From Bacteroidaceae bacterium (GTDB taxonomy: Bacteria > Bacteroidota > Bacteroidia > Bacteroidales > Bacteroidaceae): DNA of 61,373 nt. Shown piece by piece: positions 26,104-32,595 of this stretch. The notes beneath the pieces were generated by a model. The model was not told the DNA's origin, made no database searches, and saw only the letters and a list, made by a program, of their open reading frames with translations. Positions within the stretch are counted from its first letter, which is position 1. Each line of letters opens with the position of its first letter. Made by a program: the position numbers and the translations under genes. Where the stretch lies: the NCBI GenBank assembly GCA_017520935.1, contig JAFXEF010000034.1, positions 1 through 61,373 of the forward strand, in the 5' to 3' direction.

Positions 26104-26973
26104 TTATTCCTTACGTATAGTTATCTCCTTCATCTCCACCACTATATCTTTATCATGTCTACGGCAACGGCTAAGCCATGCTTGAAAGTCCGAGTAAGAG
26201 AGAGCACGAGGAGCCCACTCTGTAGACATTGCATCATTAGCTTTAGCAAAGGCATTAGGTGAGAAAATGATATAGATGAAGTTTGTTTCCATCCCCTTCT
26301 CACATGTCATATTGTATTCCTGTACAGGAGTCTGCTCATCTTTAGGCTTGTTCTTTATAGAAAAGAACACATAATCTTCTCCATGCTTCACAAACACCTT
26401 GCCGTCGGTGTCATCTTGGTAAGGAAGTAGGCAGTAAGCATCTCGATTAGTATCAAGCAGATATACGGCAAGGTATCCATCAGTGGGAGAAGTGAACGAC
26501 AGATACAGTTCATCGCCATCTTTAAAGTCTGAACGTTCGAATCGGTCTTCTGTCCCGTTACATAGGATTTTAGCGGTAAACTCCACTTTTGCTTTAGTAA
26601 TCTCACGAATGCGTCCTTCGACACGCACCTTCACAACAAGCATATTCTGCTCAAAACTGATACTGTATTTCGGTTCTCCTATCGTTTCTATCCACTCTCC
26701 CTTGACATCGCTAGCCGAGAACGACTGAAAGTCTACAGCTGACTTCTCTTCTGAGTTTTCTGTAAAGGTTGTGTTTGTTTGTGCTATCACGGTACCGAAC
26801 TCATCGGCTATAAGTTGTATCTTTGCACGTTCCAAGGCTGTACGCTTAGCTTCTTCGAGCGTGACGTTCTCGGGTGCGTGGTAAGTATACTCACCACGCA
26901 CCCTCTTCGCCCGTTGTGCCGACAGCCCCAAACAGACTGTCAACAGACATAGTATAGTTACTATGCGTTGCAT
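26104..26973 (-). CDS. Secreted DUF4384-domain protein
   Basis: 289 residues from the ATG at 26973; this start is chosen because it begins a good signal peptide (MQRIVTILCLLTVCLGLSAQ), whereas an upstream extension overlaps the previous gene. The N-terminal part (VTLEEAKRTALERAKIQLIADEFG) resembles LPP20/FlgT-type alpha-beta domains. The C-terminal part is DUF4384 (GDELYLSFTSPTDGYLAVYLLD, YCLLPYQDD). DUF4384 is often fused to or encoded beside caspase-like proteases. It starts 10 bases after the LPP20-like gene. A role as partner or regulator of the caspase is inferred. Confidence 0.8.
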   Translation of the reverse strand: MQRIVTILCLLTVCLGLSAQRAKRVRGEYTYHAPENVTLEEAKRTALERAKIQLIADEFGTVIAQTNTTFTENSEEKSAVDFQSFSASDVKGEWIETIGEPKYSISFEQNMLVVKVRVEGRIREITKAKVEFTAKILCNGTEDRFERSDFKDGDELYLSFTSPTDGYLAVYLLDTNRDAYCLLPYQDDTDGKVFVKHGEDYVFFSIKNKPKDEQTPVQEYNMTCEKGMETNFIYIIFSPNAFAKANDAMSTEWAPRALSYSDFQAWLSRCRRHDKDIVVEMKEITIRKE

Positions 26974-26983
26974 ATCATAGGTA

Positions 26984-27658
26984 TTACCAACCCAGCAGTT
27001 CATCCAGTTTCTTGTGCAGTTCGTCTCCCTTGTTCTCCAAATCCTGACGAACGGCATTCTTTGCTGCAGCTTTAGCCATTTCGCTGTTGTAAGCTATACG
27101 CACAAGAAGTTCCTTATTTTTTCTAGCCCCAGTGCGATACACTTCCATTACTGTAATCACGCGGCCTATACTCTGCGATATGAGGTTCTTGCTGGCCATC
27201 ACACTGCGAGTGATAGAGGCTGCATCCTCAGCAGCCATCTGTTCATTAGCTACAGTGTTCTCAATAAGTGCAGTCACTTCTGTCTGTATCTGCCCGGCAA
27301 GATTCTGCTTGGCCAATTCAAGAGCCTGCATCTTGGCAGCATCATAGTTTTCGCCAATAGTCATAGCCTCTCCCATCAGATATTTGGGAAACATATCCTC
27401 ATCATATTCATACTGCATCATGTATGATTTGTCAAGCTGTTTTTCCAGAGGCAATGCTCCAGGAGCAACCTGCCAACCCTGTTTTTTCAATTTCCGAGCT
27501 TCTTTGCGTGCAGCCTTCGAAGCCCTTTTTTGCAACTCATTCTTCGAAGCTTTAGCCAATTCTTTACGATCTTTGACAATCTCTCTCACTGTTTGTGCCG
27601 ATACCGTTGCTGTACCCATCATCAGCACTGCCATCAAGGCAATCATAATTTTTCTCAT
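26984..27658 (-). CDS. Secreted LPP20-like protein
   Basis: 224 residues with a signal peptide (MRKIMIALMAVLMMGTATVSA-Q), a very basic helical stretch (KRASKAARKEARKLKKQGW, about 44-62), and a domain with GEAMTIGENYDAAKMQALELA and NLAGQIQTEVTALIEN, which resembles the LPP20 family: envelope proteins of unclear activity that often pair with FlgT/DUF4384-type proteins. The lack of a lipobox Cys makes it soluble and periplasmic. It lies 36 bases after the caspase and 10 before the DUF4384 gene, so the three are probably made together. Confidence 0.72.
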   Translation of the reverse strand: MRKIMIALMAVLMMGTATVSAQTVREIVKDRKELAKASKNELQKRASKAARKEARKLKKQGWQVAPGALPLEKQLDKSYMMQYEYDEDMFPKYLMGEAMTIGENYDAAKMQALELAKQNLAGQIQTEVTALIENTVANEQMAAEDAASITRSVMASKNLISQSIGRVITVMEVYRTGARKNKELLVRIAYNSEMAKAAAKNAVRQDLENKGDELHKKLDELLGW

Positions 27659-27694
27659 ACTGTTCGTTGCTTTAATTGTTAATACAATAATCCG

Positions 27695-29107
27695 TTATCT
27701 CAACTTCAGGTTCTTTAGTTTCCCATTCATCGCGGCTGACGCATTTATTGAGGGAGTCTGCTGCTTACTGTTCACTACGATGGCGTGACGGCTAACCTCC
27801 TTCTTCAGATAGGCAGCAAGCTCTTGATAAGTCACATTTCCCTCAGTTTCTTGCAGTTTCTTCAGCAGAAAGTAGGTAAAGAGTCCGTGTCCCTTTTCTT
27901 CATAGGGGAATGCCGTCTCATCCTTTTGTGTGGCCGAGAATACAACAAGATTCCCCGTAGGCAATTCCTCTCTTGCGGCAATAGCTACGCCACGACTCGA
28001 TGCCAGCATACCCTCTCCACGCTGCGAGCCACTGAAACAAGCGTCCATAAACACCGTCACGCTTTGTGAGGCCATCATTCCCAGTTCCGCATAGAGCGAC
28101 TTCAAGCTGTAACCCGACTGCACATCAGTACCTACTCCATCCACAGGCAACAGATAGGCACCACCTGTAGACTCGTCTGGAATTCCATGCCCAGCATAAT
28201 ATACGATGATGCGTGCATCTCCTTCATAGACCGAAGCCACACGGCTCAACCAATTCATCTCACTGCGCATATTGTTGAGTGTAGCATCCTCGATAATGTG
28301 GATATTCGTTTCGGGTACACCAAGCGTATTCCTACAATACTCCTTAAATATACGACCGTCATTGAGTGCATAGCGTACCTTTGACTCCGTTTTGTAGTTT
28401 TCATTAGCAATTACAACCACAAACGTTTGATCGTTGACTTTCGGCGTAGTGGGAATATTTATATCCACATCCACATTTACAGGTACCACTGCCGGTTTCT
28501 TCGCATTAGGGCGTGGCGTGCTTTTCTTGGCTACTGTCGCCGTCTCTGCCATCAGTGGCACTCCATCAGCGTTTATCGAGACTGCTACATTCTTGCTCTC
28601 ACTATATACGCCATCACCCATAGCAATACCTTCATAAGGCAGGCGGATTGATTTCAACTTAGTACAATACCCGAATGCTCGGTTACCTATACTTAATACA
28701 GAAGCAGGGATGTTGGCCACCACGAGCGATGTGCGATAGAAAGCATACTCCCCGATATGTTGCACCGTGCTTGGGATGTTCACATAGTTGAAATTAGTAT
28801 ACCCTGCAAATGCTGCACGACCGATAGATGTAACCGTATAGTCATTTCCTTGTACAACTACAGTTTCTGGAATATTCAGCGTGTTCACTCCTTTCTTAGG
28901 AAGACCTGCAATGCGTCGGTTCTCCATAGATATTGGAAATTCACGGTCATCGATGACATAGTTGTAGTCACAAATCTCTGCAGTCATCGTCTCGTCATTA
29001 CAATTGACAAAGAACGTTGTCCCTTCAATACGTATGGGGTACTGAGCATAAGCACTACTTGCACTTAGCAATAGTGCTAAAATAGAAATAGTAAAAGATT
29101 TCTTCAT
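27695..29107 (-). CDS. Secreted caspase-like protease with BspA-type leucine-rich repeats
   Basis: 470 residues from the ATG at 29107, which gives a clean signal peptide (MKKSFTISILALLLSASSAYA-Q). Residues about 60-165 are LRR_5/BspA-like repeats (TSIGRAAFAGYTNFNYVNIP, HIGEYAFYRTSLVVANIP, SIGNRAFGYCTKLKSIRLP). After a Pro/Lys-rich linker comes a peptidase C14 domain: His307 in YYAGHGIP and Cys357 in FMDACFSGSQRG form the catalytic dyad. Caspase/metacaspase-like proteases cut after basic or acidic residues; a secreted form with a binding module points to an envelope or extracellular role, unlike cytoplasmic defence caspases. It follows the beta-barrel genes by 10 bases. Confidence 0.88.
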   Translation of the reverse strand: MKKSFTISILALLLSASSAYAQYPIRIEGTTFFVNCNDETMTAEICDYNYVIDDREFPISMENRRIAGLPKKGVNTLNIPETVVVQGNDYTVTSIGRAAFAGYTNFNYVNIPSTVQHIGEYAFYRTSLVVANIPASVLSIGNRAFGYCTKLKSIRLPYEGIAMGDGVYSESKNVAVSINADGVPLMAETATVAKKSTPRPNAKKPAVVPVNVDVDINIPTTPKVNDQTFVVVIANENYKTESKVRYALNDGRIFKEYCRNTLGVPETNIHIIEDATLNNMRSEMNWLSRVASVYEGDARIIVYYAGHGIPDESTGGAYLLPVDGVGTDVQSGYSLKSLYAELGMMASQSVTVFMDACFSGSQRGEGMLASSRGVAIAAREELPTGNLVVFSATQKDETAFPYEEKGHGLFTYFLLKKLQETEGNVTYQELAAYLKKEVSRHAIVVNSKQQTPSINASAAMNGKLKNLKLR

Positions 29108-29117
29108 ATCAATATAT

Positions 29118-29636
29118 TTAGAATGTATATACAAGACCTAATGAAGGAATAAAACAACTCCTAGGATACATCATACAATAAGGCAATTCTAATTGAGTTG
29201 TAAAATGGTATCCCAGCCTAAAATCAAGGCCTAAACCTAATTTTACGCCACCACCCAATACAGAATATGGATCATCACAGTATCCAAATACTACTCCTCC
29301 TATCACATAAGGACGCAAACGCCTAACATCATTAAGAAAGTAATTACCTTCGATACCAAAAAAACAACAGGTTTCTGTTCTTCCAAAATAATTATCTTGA
29401 TCAAGATCATATTCAACGACCTCTACATCATATAATCCAAAAGTAGAAACAATCCGGAACTTATCTGTCAGGCTTTTCTGATACTTAATAATAAAATCAG
29501 AAGCAAACCCTTCAAAATCAACTATTTCCTCAAAAGCAAATCCCATTCCAAAATTCACCCCTACACCCTGCATCCCCTTTTGGGCAAAGCCTGAGAGTGG
29601 CATCAAAAACAAAAGACTTAATAAGAACTTTTTCAT
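29118..29636 (-). CDS. Small outer-membrane beta-barrel protein, paralogue 1
   Basis: 172 residues with the signal peptide MKKFLLSLLFLMPLSGFA-Q. The mature part has alternating strands (GVGVNFGMGFAF, FIIKYQKSLTDKFRIVSTFG, GGGVKLGLGLDFRLGYHF) and ends PSLGLVYTF with terminal Phe, as expected for an 8-strand barrel of the OmpA/OMP_b-brl type. It is about 75-80% similar by eye to the next gene (29649-30146), so the two arose by tandem duplication. A third, broken copy lies at 30160-30692. The function is unknown; it may anchor or export operon partners. Confidence 0.82.
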   Translation of the reverse strand: MKKFLLSLLFLMPLSGFAQKGMQGVGVNFGMGFAFEEIVDFEGFASDFIIKYQKSLTDKFRIVSTFGLYDVEVVEYDLDQDNYFGRTETCCFFGIEGNYFLNDVRRLRPYVIGGVVFGYCDDPYSVLGGGVKLGLGLDFRLGYHFTTQLELPYCMMYPRSCFIPSLGLVYTF

Positions 29637-29648
29637 ATTATCGTATTG

Positions 29649-30146
29649 TTAGAAAGTATATACAAGACCTAAAGAAGGAATAAAACAACTCCTAGGATGA
29701 CACATAATACAGCAAGGTAATTCTAATTGAGTTGTCAAATGGTAACCTAACCTATAATCAAGGCCTAAACCTAATTTTACACCACCTCCCAATTCTGAAT
29801 ATGGGTCATCACAATATCCAAATACTATTCCTCCTACCACATAAGGACGCAAACGCCTAACATCATTAAGAAAGTAATTACCTTCGATATCTAAAAAACA
29901 ATCATTCACAGCTAGATCATTATCATCGGCTTCAAAATCATATAATCCCAGAGTAGAAACAAACCGAAACTTATCTGTTAAGTTTTTCTGATACTTAATA
30001 ATAATATCAGCAGTAAACACAGACATATCAATAACATCTTCAGAAGCAAATCCCATTCCAAAATTCACCCCCACACCCTGCATTCCCTTCTGAGCAAAAC
30101 CAGAGAGCGGTATCAAAAACAAAAGACTTAATAAGAACTTTTTCAT
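29649..30146 (-). CDS. Small outer-membrane beta-barrel protein, paralogue 2
   Basis: 165 residues from the ATG at 30146, chosen because it aligns with the start of paralogue 1 (MKKFLLSLLFL); two ATG codons lie 6-9 bases further upstream. Same layout: signal peptide, QKGMQGVGVNFGMGFAS, barrel strands and the ending PSLGLVYTF. It differs from paralogue 1 mainly in the loop regions (residues about 35-50 and 70-90), the pattern expected if surface loops diversify. It lies 12 bases before paralogue 1. Confidence 0.82.
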   Translation of the reverse strand: MKKFLLSLLFLIPLSGFAQKGMQGVGVNFGMGFASEDVIDMSVFTADIIIKYQKNLTDKFRFVSTLGLYDFEADDNDLAVNDCFLDIEGNYFLNDVRRLRPYVVGGIVFGYCDDPYSELGGGVKLGLGLDYRLGYHLTTQLELPCCIMCHPRSCFIPSLGLVYTF

Positions 30147-30159
30147 AATCATCATATCG

Positions 30160-30692
30160 TTAAAATATATGTACGAGATTTAACTCAGGCCCCAAGAACA
30201 ATCGACTGTATGGTTTGCCGTAATAATCCAAATGCAATTCAGCCTGCAATAAGAAACGGTATGTTATCCGGTAATTGATACCGGCTCCTATTTTACAGAA
30301 AACAAGTCACCATATTTGCGATGCCTATTGTCGTCTGTTGCGGAGTAGAAACCATAAGCAACTCCACCAACAACATACGGAGTAAGATGAATAGTTTCCC
30401 CTAAGGGAAGGTCATTCATAAAGAAGTGAAGGTCGCCCCCCACATCATTGATTCTTATGTACGCAAGACCGCCTATAGTGTTCCCCATATTAGTGTGCCT
30501 AAAATAGGGTTCTATACGCAATTTGTCTGTCAGATAGTATTGATACATCAAAGATATGTACTCAACATAATCACTCCCAGATGCCCTGTCCCCAAAACTA
30601 CGTCCTATATTAGCACCTACCCCCTGTATCCCTTTTTGAGCAAAGCCATACAATGGGATTATGAGCAGAAAGCCTACCAGGAACCTCTTCAT
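30160..30692 (-). pseudogene. Third small beta-barrel paralogue, frameshifted
   Basis: The frame from 30692 (MKRFLVGFLLIIPLYGFAQKG) reads as a diverged member of the same barrel family for 134 codons, then stops after GDLFSVK. A single missing A in the A-run (TTTT at 30291-30294 on the plus strand) explains this: with one base restored the frame continues IGAGINYRITYRFLLQAELH and ends LNLVHIF at 30160-30162, matching the length and aromatic end of the intact paralogues. Either inactivation, homopolymer phase variation or a sequencing error. Confidence 0.8.
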
Positions 30693-30699
30693 ATCACAC

Positions 30700-31083
30700 C
30701 TATTCTATTACTGTAATCGCAGCAGGAATCTTTACCTCTTCCCCATCCACCTCAAACGAGATGTCATGAACACCTACTACATTCATACTCATCTTGCCAC
30801 GATAGGGTGTAGCGATAGTATCTCTATACGCCAAAGACTCGGAAAAGATGACGACATCTACCACATCGCCATCTTCGTGGATAGCGTCAAGCAAGATTTT
30901 TCCTCCAACCACTACAGTCTTAGGTGTGATTTTCACATTTACATCTTTTACCGTTTCGGCATATACATTCGGATCCGGTATCTCAATCTCAAACGAGTAC
31001 TCATGTTTGTCCTCATCTACACAACCACAAAACATGCCAGTAACAAGAACAGCTACCGTAAACAAACTTTTTCGTCTAAACAT
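30700..31083 (-). CDS. Small lipoprotein, first gene of the caspase operon
   Basis: 127 residues. The signal sequence ends in a lipobox (VTGMFCGC), with acidic residues directly after the Cys (VDEDKHE), a pattern that in Bacteroidetes favours surface export of lipoproteins. The mature part looks like a single Ig-like beta sandwich (KDVNVKITPKTVVVGGKILL, GVHDISFEVDGEEVKIPA). No family recognised. It lies 7 bases before the broken barrel gene and directly behind a promoter, so it leads the nine-gene unit. Confidence 0.75.
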   Translation of the reverse strand: MFRRKSLFTVAVLVTGMFCGCVDEDKHEYSFEIEIPDPNVYAETVKDVNVKITPKTVVVGGKILLDAIHEDGDVVDVVIFSESLAYRDTIATPYRGKMSMNVVGVHDISFEVDGEEVKIPAAITVIE

Positions 31084-31111
31084 AAATCTTTACCTTTTCT
31101 TATTTGATTCA

Positions 31112-31119
31112 CAAAGGTA
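31112..31119 (-). promoter_or_regulatory. Promoter -7 box of the caspase operon
   Basis: TACCTTTG on the minus strand matches TAnnTTTG, 28 bases before the lipoprotein start. All nine genes downstream follow with gaps of 4 to 64 bases, so this may be their main promoter. Confidence 0.65.
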
Positions 31120-31184
31120 AACAAACGTGAATGAAGGTAAAAGGATGTTGAGTTTTGATGATTCTACGATTTGTAGAATAAAAA

Positions 31185-31394
31185 TCACACCACATCTAAC
31201 TCATGGATGTAGTATTGAAAGAAATTGTGTTGGAGAATGTTGCTTATACGTACAAGCAGAGCCGTATCAATACTCTCACGCTTGAAGATACTGTATACGT
31301 TGGTTCGGTCGCAGTGGAGCTGCCCGGCAAACCATGAAGCCGAACGTCCTTGGTCATGGAAGACCTGTTCTATGATACGCCCTATATGAGGCAT
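31185..31394 (-). CDS. Small XRE-type helix-turn-helix protein
   Basis: About 69 residues from the ATG at 31394 (MPHIGRIIEQVFHDQG); a GTG 9 bases upstream is the alternative start. Residues 15-60 form a Cro/XRE helix-turn-helix (RSASWFAGQLHCDRTNVYSIFKRE and IDTALLVRISNILQHNFF), a type common in Bacteroidales as stand-alone proteins. It lies 100 bases upstream of the caspase operon in the same direction and could regulate it (inference only). Confidence 0.75.
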   Translation of the reverse strand: MPHIGRIIEQVFHDQGRSASWFAGQLHCDRTNVYSIFKRESIDTALLVRISNILQHNFFQYYIHELDVV

Positions 31395-31403
31395 CTTATA
31401 CAC

Positions 31404-32028
31404 GCATAATCATCCGCCGGCTCCTAACGGATATTATAAACAGTAAAAAAGCGTGAAGCCATACACCTGTTGCTCGCTTCACTCATCAAGGCTCTCGCAT
31501 TGCCCATGTCGTCGAAACGAGCAACGCGAAGCCTCACGCCGATATGCATATACACTACCTTTATTATATAGAACCGAACAGCTATATAACAAAGGGGAAT
31601 AAAAACATACCCATGAGACATTCACCGCTGCTTTGTTTTTGACGACAATTAAGAATTTGCGAGATTCTGATGAGTCAAAACCAAAGCGTCAAGTAAACGC
31701 CTTTTCCACTATGTCATCCCCGCCCTACCACCTTAACTCGTACAAATAAATTAAGGTCTCGGCGCGAAGATGGGACAAAATTAGTGCAAACCGAACGAAA
31801 AAGCAAGTTTACTTAACGAAATTTTCTTCCTTGTCACTCGGCAGTGATTAAGCACGCTTATCATTGCTCTCGTTCCTGCGTCAGTTGCATTTTTCTGAGG
31901 TGCAGCCTAATTTATGTTTGCACCAGCAAACTAAAGATCCATATAATTCTGAATTGTAAATGAAGAATGCCTAATTATTTTCATGTTTTAGAGCAGAGAA
32001 CTTTTACGCTTTGCGCGAGACATTCTAT
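31404..32028. other. Long non-coding region, left part
   Basis: No convincing gene. Around 31918-31942 the sequence (TTTGCACCAGCAAACTAAAG) resembles 58344-58363 near thrA (TTTGCAAAGCAAACTAAAG), so it is probably a dispersed repeat. The stretch 31795-31860 carries the AGCAAGTTTACTTAA and CACTCGGCAGTG motifs, which recall the repeat-rich tail at 60.6 kb. Confidence 0.5.
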
Positions 32029-32092
32029 ATTCCAAGACTGGCAATATTCATTTCAAGTCTGGCAATATATATTCCAAGTCTTGGAATATTCC
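32029..32092. repeat. Three tandem 21-bp units (ATTCCAAGwCTGGCAATAT)
   Basis: Units at 32029-32049, 32050-32070 and 32071-32092 differ by a few bases. The third has become a near-perfect palindrome (ATTCCAAG-TC-TTGGAATAT). Confidence 0.75.
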
Positions 32093-32158
32093 TTTTGTCG
32101 AGGTGTTAATGAACATTACATCGGCCAGACGACAAAGCCCTCTACAGGTCTTGTTTCG

Positions 32159-32340
32159 AAAGACCTATAGGTCATAAAAATAAAGACCTACAGGTGATAA
32201 AAATAAAGACCTATAGGTGCCTGAATTTGCCATCTGCAGGAGGCCTTAACTTAGGTATGCCGAAGCAGCCGCTACTGAAGCCTAATTTCGGTCATCACTG
32301 ATGCCGGGCTTGGTCATCAGTGACGATAAAAAATAAGACC
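32159..32340. repeat. Tandem units of about 23 bp with palindromic cores
   Basis: Units at 32159-32181, 32182-32204 and 32205-32222 share AAAGACCTATAGGT plus an A-rich spacer; ACCTATAGGT is a perfect palindrome. At 32290-32340 two further units have the core TCATCACTGATG / TCATCAGTGACG and end in GATAAAAAATAAGACC, close to the spacer of the first group. Confidence 0.65.
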
Positions 32341-32383
32341 TTTGGGAAGGGGATGCCGATGAACTTTGTTGTCGCACTGTTTT

Positions 32384-32420
32384 TTCGTCCCCTCGGATAT
32401 TGGATATCCGAAGGTGCTGA
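32384..32420. repeat. Dispersed hairpin repeat (TCGTCCCCTCGGAT family), copy A
   Basis: TTCGTCCCCTCGGATATTGG continues to a perfect 8-bp stem (32393-32400 with 32404-32411). Related copies lie at 60835-60874 and 61170-61210. Confidence 0.7.
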
Positions 32421-32505
32421 AGATATAGTGCACTCGCTGTGAAAAGTATTCAAGACCTGCCTTAGCACTTGGCTTGTCCAAGAAGCTTGATATTTCTCGC
32501 TCGCT

Positions 32506-32569
32506 GTAAATAAATCAACACTTCGATTACAGCAAGCAAGCTTTCTTAATCGAAGCATTGTTTATTTAC
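32506..32569. repeat. Long inverted repeat at the promoter of the DUF4922-SpoIID gene
   Basis: Left arm 32506-32529 (GTAAATAA...CTTCGATTA) and right arm 32547-32569 (TAATCGAAG...TTTATTTAC) are near-perfect reverse complements around a 17-base centre. It overlaps the expected -33 region, so it may be an operator or a cruciform. Confidence 0.65.
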
Positions 32570-32588
32570 GCTCTTATTCGTATCTTTG
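32558..32588 (+). promoter_or_regulatory. Promoter of the DUF4922-SpoIID gene
   Basis: TTG at 32558-32560 and TATCTTTG at 32581-32588, 20 bases apart. The ATG at 32596 is only 7 bases after the box, giving a nearly leaderless transcript. Confidence 0.6.
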
Positions 32589-32595
32589 CATTTGT

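Noticed and set aside
32159..32340. Tandem units as a possible CRISPR array
   Set aside because: Units are adjacent with no unique spacers, vary in the core rather than between repeats, and no cas gene is present.
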